Part shown: positions 52,735 to 63,887 of the stretch, in pieces
How positions within the stretch are numbered: position 1 is the stretch's first letter
Layout: every line of letters begins with the position of its first letter
DNA from: Actinomadura luteofluorescens
GTDB lineage: Bacteria > Actinomycetota > Actinomycetes > Streptosporangiales > Streptosporangiaceae
Direction: 5' to 3'
Length of the DNA stretch: 64,000 nt
Assembly (NCBI RefSeq): GCF_013409365.1
Contig: NZ_JACCBA010000001.1
Coordinates: 2,108,001 to 2,172,000 of the forward strand
Made by a program: the position numbers and the translations under genes
Notes under the pieces: generated by a model
The model's input: only the letters and a program-made list of their open reading frames with translations
Told to the model about the DNA's origin: nothing
The model's database searches: none

Positions 52735-52977
52735 TCAGCGGACCTCGTTGACGTCGAGCAGGTCGACACGCACGTAACGGCCTCCGGAGAGGGCGCTGAT
52801 CACCGTGCGCAGGGCCTTGGCGGTGCGACCGCTTCGGCCGATGACCTTCCCGAGGTCCTCGGGGTGCACACGCACCTCCAGGACCCGGCCGCCCCTGATC
52901 CGGCGGGCGCGAACCTGGACGTCGTCCGGGTTCTCGACGATCCCGCGGACCAGGTGCTCGAGCGCTTCTTCGAGCAC
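52735..52977 (-). CDS. khpA: KH-domain RNA-binding protein KhpA
   Basis: The protein has 80 residues, GTG start 1 bp after the rpsP stop with GAGGG inside rpsP. The KH motif VIGRSGRTAKALRTVI is intact. KhpA-type proteins bind RNA, usually with KhpB, and act in cell-size and translation control. Confidence 0.95.
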   Translation of the reverse strand: MLEEALEHLVRGIVENPDDVQVRARRIRGGRVLEVRVHPEDLGKVIGRSGRTAKALRTVISALSGGRYVRVDLLDVNEVR

Positions 52978-52978
52978 G

Positions 52979-53428
52979 TCAGCCCTCGCTCTTGGCTTCG
53001 TCGGTCTCGGTGGCCTTCGCCTCGGACTTCTTCGGCTCGGCCTTCTTCTTGCCGCGGGTCGCGCTGCCGGCGGCCTCGTCGTCGCCCAGCGACTCCTTGA
53101 CGGCGGCCTCGAACGCGGCCTTCTTGTCGGCCTTCGGCTCGGCGACCTTGAGGGTGCCCTCGGCGCCCGGCTCGCCCTTGAACTTCTGCCAGTCGCCGGT
53201 GATCTTCAGCAGGTTGAGCACGGGCTCGGTCGGCTGCGCGCCGACACCCAGCCAGTACTGCGCACGCTCAGAGTCGATCTTGATGAGCGAGGGCTCCTGC
53301 TTGGGCTGGTAGAGCCCGATCTCCTCGATGGCCCGCCCGTCCCGCTTGGTGCGGGCGTCGGCGACGACGATCCGGTACTGCGGGTTCCGGATCTTCCCCA
53401 GACGCTTGAGCTTGATCTTGACTGCCAC
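52979..53428 (-). CDS. rpsP: 30S ribosomal protein S16 with extended C-terminus
   Basis: The protein has 149 residues from GTG at 53428 ([12 protein letters not shown]), against about 80-90 for bacterial S16. The core [21 protein letters not shown] and [18 protein letters not shown] is typical. The last 60 residues are a Lys/Glu/Ala-rich tail, common in actinobacteria. An ATG at 53452 would add eight residues without a ribosome site. Confidence 0.96.
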   Translation of the reverse strand: MAVKIKLKRLGKIRNPQYRIVVADARTKRDGRAIEEIGLYQPKQEPSLIKIDSERAQYWLGVGAQPTEPVLNLLKITGDWQKFKGEPGAEGTLKVAEPKADKKAAFEAAVKESLGDDEAAGSATRGKKKAEPKKSEAKATETDEAKSEG

Positions 53429-54039
53429 GGGTGTGGTGTACTCCAACTTCATCACTGGTTGGACGGGCCCGCGCCAGGTGGGGAACACCGGCTCACGGCC
53501 GCCCGATGGACTCCGGTCGCGCTGGACGAGAGAGGGCGCCTCGCGATTCCGGGTTTCCAGCCTGTCATTCTGCCAGACGTTCGCCGCGAAAGCGCAATCG
53601 CACAGACCGGGTGTCGCCCCTTCACCTCCGAGACAGCCCGTAACCCCCTGCCCCGGCCCGGCCACCGCGTCGCCATGGCGTCCAACACCCCGCTGCCGCG
53701 CACCCGCCCGCTGTGCCCCACACCTGCCTGTTGCCGCTCGCGTGTTTGCTGCCGTACAGGTGCTCGCTGTCGCGCGCGTGTTCGCTGCGGGCAGGTGCCG
53801 TTGGGGTGTACGTGAGCGGTGTTGCGCTTCGTTGTATGGCTGGTGGCCGTTGCATTGTTCTCTGCGGCCGGGGCGGGCTCGCGTTGGGCGGCTTGCTTGG
53901 GGCAGAGCCTGGCCGGGTGGCTGGGGCGGTGCTGTGGAGCTGTTTGTTCGCCGCGGTTCGTGCGGGTGGGTGCGTGTGTGGGCGCGGCAGGGCGGGCTCG
54001 AAGGGGCGCGCCCTGCCGCGCGGGTGCGATGGGGGGCAG
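53429..54039. other. Intergenic region between rpsP and ffh
   Basis: This holds the rpsP promoter region and the ffh downstream flank. Plus-strand 53725-53800 contains an imperfect duplication of about 33 bp (GTGTTTGCTGC...ACAGGTG and GTGTTCGCTGC...GCAGGTG). Open frames here are T/G-biased, with random-looking Cys/Trp-rich translations. No gene is supported. Confidence 0.5.
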
Positions 54040-55620
54040 TTACTTCTTTTTGCGGCCCTGGAGTTTGTTCAGGTCGGGCATCTGGAAGCCGGGGGGGAGT
54101 TGGCCGCCGCCCAGGCCGGGCGGGAGCTGGCCGCCGCCGAGGCCGGGTGGGAGGCCCTTCGGCATGCCCTCGGCTGCGGGGGCCTGCTCCTGGGGGGACT
54201 TGCCTCCCGCGGCGCGCTTGCGGGGGTCGCCGCTGCGCTGCTTGCCCTTCTTGTTCTTGGCGGCCTTCGCCGCCTTCGTGGCCTTGCGGCGGCCGCCGGG
54301 CATGCCGGGCAGGCCCATGCCGCCGGCCATCTGGCGCATCATCTTCTGCGCGTCGAAGAACCGGGTGACCAGGCTGCTGACCTCGCCGACGCCGACGCCG
54401 GAGCCCTGGGCGATGCGGGCCCGCCGCGAACCGTTGATGATCTTCGGCTGGGCGCGCTCCTGCGGGGTCATCGAGCGGATGATCGCGGCGATGCGGTCCA
54501 GGTCGCGGTCGTCGATCTGGCTGATCTGGTCGCGGACCTGGCCCATGCCCGGCATCATCCCGAGCAGGTTCCCGATCGGGCCGAGCTTGCGGATCATCAT
54601 CATCTGCTCGAGGAAGTCCTCGAGGGTGAAGTCCTCGCCCGAGGCGAACTTGCTGGACATCTTCTCGGCCTGCTCGGCGTCGAACGCCTGCTCGGCCTGC
54701 TCGATCAGGGTGAGGATGTCGCCCATGTCGAGGATCCGGCCCGCCATGCGGTCCGGGTGGAAGACGCTGAAGTCCTCGAGCTTCTCGCCCGTGGAGGCGA
54801 ACATGATGGGGCGTCCGGTGATGTGCCGGACGGACAGGGCCGCGCCGCCGCGCGCGTCGCCGTCGAGCTTGGTGAGCACGACGCCGTCGAAGCCGACGCC
54901 GTCCATGAAGGCCTGGGCGGTGTTGACCGCGTCCTGGCCGACCATGGCGTCGACGACGAACAGGATGTCGTCGGGGCGGACGGCGTCGCGGATGTCGACG
55001 GCCTGCTGCATCATCTCGGCGTCGATGCCGAGGCGGCCGGCGGTGTCGATGACGACGACGTCGTGCTGGGCGTGCCGGGCCTGGTCGATCGAGCGGCGCG
55101 CCACGTCGACCGGGTCGCCGACGCCGCTGCCCGGCTCGGGCGCGAACACCGGGACCCCGGCCCGCTCGCCGACGACCTGGAGCTGCTGGACGGCGTTGGG
55201 GCGCTGGAGGTCGGCCGCCACCAGCATCGGCGTGTGGCCCTCCTGCTTCAGCCAGCGGGCCAGCTTGCCGGCGAGGGTGGTCTTGCCGGCGCCCTGCAGG
55301 CCCGCGAGCATGATCACGGTCGGCGGGGTCTTGGCCAGCCGGATCCGCCGGGTCTCGCCGCCGAGGATGGTGATGAGCTCCTCGTTGACGATCTTGACGA
55401 CCTGCTGCGCCGGGTTCAGCGCCTGCGAGACCTCCGAGCCCTGCGCCCGCTCCTTGATCTGCGCGATGAAGTCCTTGACCACGGGGAGCGCGACGTCGGC
55501 CTCAAGGAGCGCGATCCGGATCTCGCGGGCGGTCGCGTTGATGTCGGCCTCGGAGAGCCGGCCCTTGCTGCGCAGCGACGAGAAGACCGTCGTCAACCGG
55601 TCGGAGAGCGTCTCGAACAC
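54040..55620 (-). CDS. ffh: Signal recognition particle GTPase Ffh
   Basis: The protein has 526 residues. N domain, then G domain with [24 protein letters not shown] and [11 protein letters not shown], and a methionine-rich M domain (about 300-435) with repeated MMIRK/MMPGMG. A Gly/Pro-rich tail ([12 protein letters not shown]) ends the protein. It binds signal sequences and docks to FtsY. Confidence 0.98.
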   Translation of the reverse strand: MFETLSDRLTTVFSSLRSKGRLSEADINATAREIRIALLEADVALPVVKDFIAQIKERAQGSEVSQALNPAQQVVKIVNEELITILGGETRRIRLAKTPPTVIMLAGLQGAGKTTLAGKLARWLKQEGHTPMLVAADLQRPNAVQQLQVVGERAGVPVFAPEPGSGVGDPVDVARRSIDQARHAQHDVVVIDTAGRLGIDAEMMQQAVDIRDAVRPDDILFVVDAMVGQDAVNTAQAFMDGVGFDGVVLTKLDGDARGGAALSVRHITGRPIMFASTGEKLEDFSVFHPDRMAGRILDMGDILTLIEQAEQAFDAEQAEKMSSKFASGEDFTLEDFLEQMMMIRKLGPIGNLLGMMPGMGQVRDQISQIDDRDLDRIAAIIRSMTPQERAQPKIINGSRRARIAQGSGVGVGEVSSLVTRFFDAQKMMRQMAGGMGLPGMPGGRRKATKAAKAAKNKKGKQRSGDPRKRAAGGKSPQEQAPAAEGMPKGLPPGLGGGQLPPGLGGGQLPPGFQMPDLNKLQGRKKK

Positions 55621-55707
55621 GTGTCTGGACCGTCCTTGGAAAGCTGCTGGGATCGCCTATCAGCGTATCGGGTCACACGGCGAGCCCCGCCCCCTCCGGG
55701 AACCCGG

Positions 55708-58098
55708 TCAGCGGAGGGTCTTCAGAACCCGGGTCCGGACCGCCGCCAGCGCGTCGGGGTCGTCGAGGGGGCGGCCCTGCTCGTCCACCACGTAGAAGAC
55801 GTCCACGGCCTCGGCTCCGAGGGTGTCCACCTGGGCGGCGCGGACCTGCAGGCCGCAGGACCCGAGCGCCTGGCCGACGCGCCACAGGAGGCCGGGACGG
55901 TCGTGCGCCCGGACCTCGACGACGGTGGCGGTGCGCGAGGCGTCGTCGACGATCATGACGCGCGGGGGCGGCACCGTGACGCCGGGCCGGATCCGGACGG
56001 ACCGCGCCCGCCGTTCCAGCCGCTCGGCCACGTCGAGCCGTCCGGCGAGCATCCGCCGCAGGTCCGCCTCCAGCCCGGCCGGATCCGGCGGCGTGCCGTA
56101 CTCGGGGACGGCCGTGAAGTCCAGCACCGCGGTCTGGGCGGGCGAGGCCGACGGGGAGGAGATCACGCGCGCGGTCTTCACGGCCAGGCGGTGCAGGGCG
56201 AGGACGCCGGCGGCGCGCCAGAGCAGGCCGGGGCGGTCGGGGGCGGCGATGGTGATCCGGGAGCCCGTCACGCGGACGGCGGCGCCGTCGTGGCGCGCCA
56301 GGGCGAGGTGGTCGGCGCCGAGCGCCGGCGCGGGCGGGGGCGTGCCGCCGGAGAGCGCGGCGGTGGCGCGGCGGGCGAGTTCGGCGACCAGGCCGGCCTT
56401 CCAGGCGCCCCAGGCGGCGGGGCCGGTGGCGCCGCCGTCGGCGACGGCGAGGGCGGCGAGGAGGTCGACGACCTCGCGCTCGCGGCCGGGAACGCCGGAC
56501 ACGGCGGAGGTGACGGTCTGGACGGTGACCGGGTCGTCGATGTCGCGGCGGGTCGCGGTCTCGGGCAGCAGCAGGTGGTGGCGGACGACGGTCTCGAGGA
56601 CGCGGACGTCGTCCTCCGGGAGGCCGAGGCGGGCGCCGATGTCGCGGGCGACGACCGCGCCGGAGGTGGAGTGGTCGCCGGGCCAGCCCTTGCCGATGTC
56701 GTGCAGGAGCGCGCAAATCAGGAGCAGGTCGGGGCGGGCCACCTCGCGGGTCAGGGCGGCGGCGCCCGCGGCGGTCTCGACGAGGTGGCGGTCGACGGTG
56801 AAGCGGTGGACGGGGTTGCGCTGCGGGCGGTTGCGGACGCGCTCCCAGTCGGGCAGCAGCCGGACGATCAGCCCGGCCTGGTCGAGGGCCTCCCAGACGG
56901 CGATGGCGGCGGGCCCGGCGCCGAGCAGGGAGACGAGCGCGTCGCGGGCCTCGGCGGGCCAGGGGGCCTGCGGCAGCGCGGCGCGGTCGGCGAGCCGGGC
57001 GACCGTGGCGGGGGCGAGCGGCAGGCCCGTCTGGGCGGCGGCCGCGGCGACGCGCAGGACGAGCGCCGGGTCGTTCAGATCGGCGTTGCGTGCGAGGACG
57101 ACCTCGCCCTCGTGCTCGACGGCGCCGTCCCCGACCGGCCTGCGCTCCACACCGCGCCGGCCCGCGCCCTGCGGGACGCCGGGAGGCTGCCGGACTTTGG
57201 CCCTGGTGAAGTTCTCGACGCGGCGCCACAGGTGGGACGCCCCGTAGGTGACGGTTCGGGCGGCTTCGGCGATCGAGCGTTGCAGGACGTCGGCGTCCAG
57301 GAGCCCGAGGGCGTGGGCGACGGCCTCCTGTTCCTGGAGGACGAGGCGGTCGGTAGAGCGGCCGGTGACCTGGTGGAGCGCGTGCCGGATGTCGAGGAGC
57401 AGGTCATGGGCGGCGCGCACTCGCGCGTCCGGGGCGGAGGCCACCCAGGACGCGGCGACGGCGTGCATGACGTGGACGTCCCGCAGCCCGCCGTGGGCTT
57501 CCTTCAGATCGGGTTCGAGCAGGAACGCCAGCTCGCCGTGGGCCTCCCAGCGTTCGCGGCACATCGCCGACAGTTCGGCCAGCCGGGTGGGGGCGTCGGC
57601 GCGCCAGTCGGTGAGGACGGCGGCGCGCAGCTCGTCGACGAGGGCGTGGTCGCCGGCGACGCGGCGGGCCGACAGCAGGCCGAGGGCGGCCTTCATGTCG
57701 CCGCGCGCCACGGTCCGGGCCTCGGCGACGGTGCGGACGGAGTGGTCGAGCCGGAGCCCGGAGTCCCAGACCGGGTACCAGACGCGGTCGGCGATCTCCG
57801 CGACGCCGGCCAGGCCGCGGTGCAGCAGGACGAGGTCGAGGTCGCCGCCGGGGGTCAGTTCACGCCGCGCGTGGCTTCCCACCGCGACGAGCGCCACTCC
57901 CTCGGGCTCCGCCCCGTCCGCGGCGGCGCCGTCGGAGGGCGGGGCCGTGGTCAGGAGGGAGGCCAGCCAGCGGTCGAGGGCGGCGGCGCGGGCTGCGCGG
58001 GCGGTGGCCAGGGCGGCGCGGGCCGACTCCGAAGCGGCGCCGCCGGCCGGAGGGGGCGCGGGGGCCCGGTCTCCGGCCGGCGGGTGGGCGAGGGTCAC
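55708..58098 (-). CDS. glnD: PII uridylyl/adenylyltransferase GlnD
   Basis: The protein has 796 residues from GTG at 58098, with GGGAG upstream. A nucleotidyltransferase domain with GSHARRELTPGGDLDLVLL, a GlnD helical domain, an HD phosphohydrolase domain (ALLHDIGKGWPGDHS) and two C-terminal ACT domains (each ...DRPGLLWR...) are present. In actinobacteria GlnD adenylylates PII under nitrogen limitation. It is the last gene of amt-glnB-glnD. Confidence 0.96.
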   Translation of the reverse strand: MTLAHPPAGDRAPAPPPAGGAASESARAALATARAARAAALDRWLASLLTTAPPSDGAAADGAEPEGVALVAVGSHARRELTPGGDLDLVLLHRGLAGVAEIADRVWYPVWDSGLRLDHSVRTVAEARTVARGDMKAALGLLSARRVAGDHALVDELRAAVLTDWRADAPTRLAELSAMCRERWEAHGELAFLLEPDLKEAHGGLRDVHVMHAVAASWVASAPDARVRAAHDLLLDIRHALHQVTGRSTDRLVLQEQEAVAHALGLLDADVLQRSIAEAARTVTYGASHLWRRVENFTRAKVRQPPGVPQGAGRRGVERRPVGDGAVEHEGEVVLARNADLNDPALVLRVAAAAAQTGLPLAPATVARLADRAALPQAPWPAEARDALVSLLGAGPAAIAVWEALDQAGLIVRLLPDWERVRNRPQRNPVHRFTVDRHLVETAAGAAALTREVARPDLLLICALLHDIGKGWPGDHSTSGAVVARDIGARLGLPEDDVRVLETVVRHHLLLPETATRRDIDDPVTVQTVTSAVSGVPGREREVVDLLAALAVADGGATGPAAWGAWKAGLVAELARRATAALSGGTPPPAPALGADHLALARHDGAAVRVTGSRITIAAPDRPGLLWRAAGVLALHRLAVKTARVISSPSASPAQTAVLDFTAVPEYGTPPDPAGLEADLRRMLAGRLDVAERLERRARSVRIRPGVTVPPPRVMIVDDASRTATVVEVRAHDRPGLLWRVGQALGSCGLQVRAAQVDTLGAEAVDVFYVVDEQGRPLDDPDALAAVRTRVLKTLR

Positions 58099-58106
58099 CG
58101 TGCTCC

Positions 58107-59803
<1,697 letters not shown>

Positions 59804-59862
59804 CTCTGAGCGCGTCCCTCCTCGCCAGGAACTTCGAACTGCTCAGAGACTCTGGCGCGGCC

Positions 59863-59931
59863 GTTTCGCCCGGTATGCCGCTACGTTTCCGCCATGTGAA
59901 ACCCGACTTCGGCGTGTTTCGCCGCTGTTTC
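59863..59931. promoter_or_regulatory. GlnR-like operator array upstream of amt
   Basis: Four GAAAC boxes lie on the minus strand at 59863-59867, 59885-59889, 59916-59920 and 59927-59931. One pairs as TTCAC-N6-GAAAC (59885-59900) and another as GAAAC-N6-GAAAC (59916-59931); the first two are 22 bp apart. This resembles the GlnR consensus gTnAC-N6-GaAAC of Streptomyces amt promoters. Confidence 0.55.
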
Positions 59932-59994
59932 CAAGTCCTCACATGCCGTATTTACTCGGTTTGCGGGCGGCTTCCGGGCCCGCCGACGGCCGGT

Positions 59995-61140
59995 TCAGTC
60001 GCCGAGGATCGCGTCCACGAACGCCTCGGGCTCGAACGGCGCGAGGTCGTCCGGCCCCTCCCCGAGGCCCACCAGCTTCACCGGGACGCCGAGCTCGCGC
60101 TGCACCTGGACGACGATGCCGCCCTTGGCGGTGCCGTCCAGCTTGGTGAGCACCACGCCGGTGATGTTGACGACCTCGGCGAAGACCCGGGCCTGCTGCA
60201 TGCCGTTCTGGCCGGTCGTGGCGTCCAGGACGAGCAGGACCTCGTCGACCGCGGCCTGCTTCTCCACCACCCGCTTGACCTTGCCGAGCTCGTCCATCAG
60301 CCCGGTCTTGGTGTGCAGCCGGCCCGCCGTGTCGACGATCACCACGTTGACCTTGGTGTCGATGCCCTGCTTGACGGCGTCGAACGCGACGCTGGCGGGG
60401 TCGGCGCCCTCGTCCTTGCGGACGACCTGCGCGCCCACCCGCGTCCCCCACGTCTCCAGCTGGTCGGCGGCGGCGGCGCGGAAGGTGTCGGCGGCGCCCA
60501 GCAGCACGGTGTTGCCGTCGCCGACGAGGACGCGGCCGAGCTTGCCGCACGTGGTGGTCTTGCCGGTGCCGTTCACGCCGACGACCATGAGGACGGCGGG
60601 ACGGTCGCCGTGCGCCTCGGTGTGCAGGGAGCGGTCGATGTCGGGGCCGATCTGCTTGAGCAGCTCCTCCTTGAGCATCGCCCGGACCTCCTCCGGGCTG
60701 CGCGTGCCGAGGACCTGGACGCGGGTCCGCAGGTCGTCGGTGACCTGCCGGGCCACCGCGGTGCCCATGTCGGCGGAGATCAGGGTGTCCTCGATCTCCT
60801 CCCAGGCGTCCTCGTCGAGCGTGTCGCGCGACAGCAGGACGAGGAGGGTCTTGCCGAAGGCGTTCTGGGAGCGGGCGAGCCGGGCCCGCAGCCGCACGAG
60901 CCGGCCCGCGCCGGGCGGGGGCCGCTCGATCTCGACGGCGGGCCGCGGCGGCGCCTCCGTCGGCGGGGCCTTCTCGATCGTGGGGGCTGCGGTGTCGGCC
61001 GCGTCGGCGGCGGTGGCGCCGCCGGTGCGCTCGGAGGGGCGCTCGACCGGCGGGCGGGTCCGGCGCGGCCGCAGCAGCGTGACGCCGCCGATGATCAGCG
61101 CGATCACGGCCAGCACGGCGATGACGATCACAAATTCCAT
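59995..61140 (-). CDS. ftsY: Signal recognition particle receptor FtsY
   Basis: The protein has 381 residues from ATG at 61140. An N-terminal membrane helix (2-22, VIVIAVLAVIALIIGG) replaces the acidic A domain of E. coli, a normal actinobacterial layout. The NG domain has GVNGTGKTTTCGKLG, DTAGRLHTKTGLMDE and TKLDGTAKGG. It receives ribosome-SRP complexes at the membrane. Confidence 0.97.
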   Translation of the reverse strand: MEFVIVIAVLAVIALIIGGVTLLRPRRTRPPVERPSERTGGATAADAADTAAPTIEKAPPTEAPPRPAVEIERPPPGAGRLVRLRARLARSQNAFGKTLLVLLSRDTLDEDAWEEIEDTLISADMGTAVARQVTDDLRTRVQVLGTRSPEEVRAMLKEELLKQIGPDIDRSLHTEAHGDRPAVLMVVGVNGTGKTTTCGKLGRVLVGDGNTVLLGAADTFRAAAADQLETWGTRVGAQVVRKDEGADPASVAFDAVKQGIDTKVNVVIVDTAGRLHTKTGLMDELGKVKRVVEKQAAVDEVLLVLDATTGQNGMQQARVFAEVVNITGVVLTKLDGTAKGGIVVQVQRELGVPVKLVGLGEGPDDLAPFEPEAFVDAILGD

Positions 61141-61186
61141 AACGCCCCCAGTTTTCCAGACGAGCACTCCCGCGCGAACACGCTGC

Positions 61187-61218
61187 GCCGGGCCCGCCGA
61201 TCATGCGGCGAGCCCGGC
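61187..61218 (-). terminator. Terminator hairpin upstream of ftsY
   Basis: A 13-bp stem with one mismatch (61187-61199 with 61206-61218) and ATCATG loop lies about 60 bp after the stop of the leftward DivIVA-like gene and 47 bp before ftsY. It likely ends the globin-DivIVA operon. Confidence 0.7.
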
Positions 61219-61276
61219 CGGGCGCGCAACCGCGCGGGAGCCCCGAACGTCACGGCGCCCGCGCCGGGACGGTAGA

Positions 61277-61951
61277 TCAGGCATTACCTCCAGGGAGGGA
61301 TGCCCGTTCGGAGGACTCCCACTCGTCGACGTTGCGGAGCAGCGCCTCCAGATAGGAGCGCAGGTGGGTCCGGTAGACGTCGCTGTAGGTGCGCAGGTAG
61401 GCGATCTCGCGCTCCAGGGCGAGGCGATCCGCGTCCGGGAGGTTCTCGGGGCGGGGCGCCGGCGCGGCCTGCGGCGGGGCCGTGCGGACGGCCGCCTCGG
61501 CGACGGCGGCGGCCTTGCGGTGGGCGTCCTCCAGCATCTGCTCCGCCCGTCCCTTGGCGTCGGACAGGATCGCCTCCCGGTGCAGCCTCGCCTCGTGCGC
61601 CAGCTCCCTGGTGTAGCGCTCGGCGTCCGCCACGTACAGGTCGGCGGTCTGCTGGGCCTGCGACAGGATGCGGACGGCCTGGAAGTGGGCGTCCTCGGGG
61701 GCCATCACGCCTCGGGAGCCGGAGGACGCCTGGCTGCGCAGCCGGTTCACCTCGTCGGCGAGGGCGGCCTTGTCGGTGAAGATCTTGACGAGTTCCCGCT
61801 CCACGTACTGCAGGAAGTTGCGGACCTGCTCCTCGTCGTATCCGCGGCGCCCTAGGGCGGCCCGGGCGAACACCACCGAGTGGAGCTCGCCCGGGGTCAG
61901 CCGCGAGCCCTCGGAGACGACCGGAAGGTTCGGGGAGTTCAACGCGCTCAC
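61277..61951 (-). CDS. DivIVA-domain coiled-coil protein
   Basis: The protein has 224 residues, GTG start overlapping the flavohemoglobin stop by 4 bp. The DivIVA N-terminal motif RRGYDEEQVRNFL (about 35-47) is followed by a long coiled coil (about 55-150) and a C-terminal helix. It is a likely polar/septal membrane protein, distinct from the main cell-growth DivIVA. Coupling to a globin gene is odd. Confidence 0.85.
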   Translation of the reverse strand: MSALNSPNLPVVSEGSRLTPGELHSVVFARAALGRRGYDEEQVRNFLQYVERELVKIFTDKAALADEVNRLRSQASSGSRGVMAPEDAHFQAVRILSQAQQTADLYVADAERYTRELAHEARLHREAILSDAKGRAEQMLEDAHRKAAAVAEAAVRTAPPQAAPAPRPENLPDADRLALEREIAYLRTYSDVYRTHLRSYLEALLRNVDEWESSERASLPGGNA

Positions 61952-63099
61952 CTCTGTGCGTCGGCGAAGGTTTCGAGGCGGATGCGGTCACGGGGGACGC
62001 CGAGCCGCGTCAGCTGCTCGACGGTGTGCCCGACCATGACGGCCGGCCCGCACACGTAGGCGTCGTGACCGTCCCAGGGGCCGCGCCTCGCGACCACGTC
62101 GGACAGGTTGCCGTGCTCGATGCCGTCGTCCCCCGACTGGAGCAGCGAGGAGAACCCGTGCCCGCCCGGTTCGTCCGAAACGGCCGGGACGACGGTGAGC
62201 CAGGGGAAGCCGTCCGCCAGCTTGGCCAGATCCTCCAGGTCGTAGAGGCCGTCGCGGCTGCGAGCACCGAAGAACAGGTGCACGCGGGGCGGGACGGCGC
62301 GGCGGGAGACCTGCTCCAGGATCGCCTTCAGCGGGGCCAGGCCGGTGCTGCCCGCGACGAGCAGGACGTCCCGCGGGGAACTCTCGTCCAGCGTGAGGGT
62401 TCCGATGGGGGCGCCCATGCGGACGCGGTCGCCGGCCTGGGTGCCGCGCACGAGCACGGGGCTCACCGGCCCGCCGTCCACCAGCCGGACGTGGAAGTCG
62501 ACGGTGTGGTCGGGACGCGGTGCGTTCGCCATCGAGTAGTACCGCCAGTGCCGCAGCCGGGACGGCACTTCGAGCGCGACGGACTGGCCCGGCGCGTACG
62601 GCAGGGGCCGGTCGGGCTGGATCCGCAGGACGCTGATGTCGAATCGGCGGCGCTCGACGGCGACGACCTGCCCGTTCCACCAGGCGGGGCTGGTGAGGGC
62701 GTTCTCGTCGGCGGCCTCCAGCATGACCTTGGCGACGAGGGTGTAGGCCGCCGTCCAGTCGCTTTCGAGGTCGTCGGTCCAGGCCGTCCCGGAGAAGTGC
62801 CGCAGGGTGGCGAGGAGGCTGGCCCCGACGTGCGGGTAGTGCTCGGCCACGATGCCGAACCTGCGGTGGTCACGGCCGAGCTGCTGCAGGAACGGGACGA
62901 GATTGGACAGGTCGTCCACCTGGGACACGATGTGCCCGAGGGCGCGCAGCAGCTTGTCGCGCTGCCCGCTCATCCCGATGGGGAACATGTCGCGCAGGTG
63001 GGGGTTGCGTACGAAGAGGTCGGAGTAGAAGAACAGGGCGACCGCGTCGCCCTTCTCGGCGACCTGCGCGAAGCTGGCCTTCAGTCGCTGGGCGTCCAC
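61948..63099 (-). CDS. Flavohemoglobin-type NO dioxygenase
   Basis: The protein has 383 residues. A globin domain (1-135) has the proximal histidine in AEHYPHVGAS (H87) and the B10 tyrosine in LFFYSDLF. An FAD domain (about 140-245) has HWRYYSMAN. An NAD domain (about 250-383) has VAGSTGLAPLKAILEQV and CGPAVMVGHTV. It would convert NO plus O2 to nitrate using NADH. It is the second of two paralogous globin genes. Confidence 0.93.
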   Translation of the reverse strand: MDAQRLKASFAQVAEKGDAVALFFYSDLFVRNPHLRDMFPIGMSGQRDKLLRALGHIVSQVDDLSNLVPFLQQLGRDHRRFGIVAEHYPHVGASLLATLRHFSGTAWTDDLESDWTAAYTLVAKVMLEAADENALTSPAWWNGQVVAVERRRFDISVLRIQPDRPLPYAPGQSVALEVPSRLRHWRYYSMANAPRPDHTVDFHVRLVDGGPVSPVLVRGTQAGDRVRMGAPIGTLTLDESSPRDVLLVAGSTGLAPLKAILEQVSRRAVPPRVHLFFGARSRDGLYDLEDLAKLADGFPWLTVVPAVSDEPGGHGFSSLLQSGDDGIEHGNLSDVVARRGPWDGHDAYVCGPAVMVGHTVEQLTRLGVPRDRIRLETFADAQR

Positions 63100-63102
63100 G
63101 GA

Positions 63103-63510
63103 TCAGGCGACGGGCTCCGCCGCGGCCTCCGTCATGACCTTCGCGACGACGCCGTAGGCCGCCGTCCAGTCGCGTTCGAGGTCGGCGTTCCATTCCGGGC
63201 CGCTGAAGTGCGCGAGGGTGGCGAGCAGGCTGGCGCCGACGGGCGCGTAATGCTCGGCGACGACACCGAAGCCGTGGTGGCGGCGTCCGAGGTCGGTGAG
63301 GAACGGGACGAGCGCGTCGGGGTCGTCCACGGTCGAGACGATCTGGGACAGCGCCGCGATCAGCACCTCGTGCTGCTTGGCCATCGACGCGGGGAACATC
63401 CGCCTGAGCTGCGGGTCCCGCGCGAAAAGGTCGGCGTAGAAATATTCGGCGACGTCCAGGCCGTTCGTGGCGACCAGGGCGAAATTGTCTTTGAGTTTTT
63501 GCGGATCCAC
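63103..63510 (-). CDS. Single-domain globin, paralogue of the flavohemoglobin globin domain
   Basis: The protein has 135 residues from GTG at 63510, supported by GAGAGG 8 nt upstream and by alignment with the next gene (DxQxLKxxF start). The globin core FYADLFARDPQLRRMFP, the proximal His in AEHYAPVGASLLATL and WTAAYGVVAKVM closely match the flavohemoglobin N-terminal domain, 3 bp downstream. It has no reductase domain. It may share the neighbour's reductase or bind gas as a sensor or store. Confidence 0.9.
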   Translation of the reverse strand: MDPQKLKDNFALVATNGLDVAEYFYADLFARDPQLRRMFPASMAKQHEVLIAALSQIVSTVDDPDALVPFLTDLGRRHHGFGVVAEHYAPVGASLLATLAHFSGPEWNADLERDWTAAYGVVAKVMTEAAAEPVA

Positions 63511-63792
63511 GGGTGACACCTCTCAGGCGGTTCTCCGGGCCGGACGGGGGGAGTCCGGTGAAGGAGCCGGAGAGCCGCAGGTCCATATGGGTAGTGGATA
63601 GGCCCAGGGCACACAAGCCCGCCAGCGTCGCCGGGTAATCACGGTCGGTGCACGCCGATCCCCTCCGATTACGCGCCACCGGCGCGGATGTGAAGTCTCC
63701 AATCGGTTATAGGCCGGGGGAAGACGGCGGAGACGGGGTCCGCCGCCGTGCCCGAAATGTGAGCGCTGGGCGATGTCACGTTCCAAGGAAAA

Positions 63793-63808
63793 TGTGACGC
63801 GCATCACC
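63793..63808. promoter_or_regulatory. CRP/FNR-type site TGTGA-N6-TCACC
   Basis: GTGA-CGCGCA-TCAC is a perfect half-site pair, matching the CRP consensus TGTGA-N6-TCACA in nine of ten positions. It lies about 285 bp upstream of the globin start. Confidence 0.5.
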
Positions 63809-63842
63809 ATGACCGCGATGGAGCCGCCCGCCCCGGGGCCAG

Positions 63843-63887
63843 GGCGCCGGGTGCCGCGGGCCCCTGTTACCGCGGCACCCAGGCGCC
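63843..63887. terminator. Strong hairpin, 17-bp stem with one bulge
   Basis: GGCGCCGGGTGCCGCGG (63843-63859) pairs with 63870-63887, with one bulged A and a 10-nt loop. It probably ends a transcript entering from the right, or separates the globin operon from a neighbour beyond the window. There is no T-tract. Confidence 0.65.
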
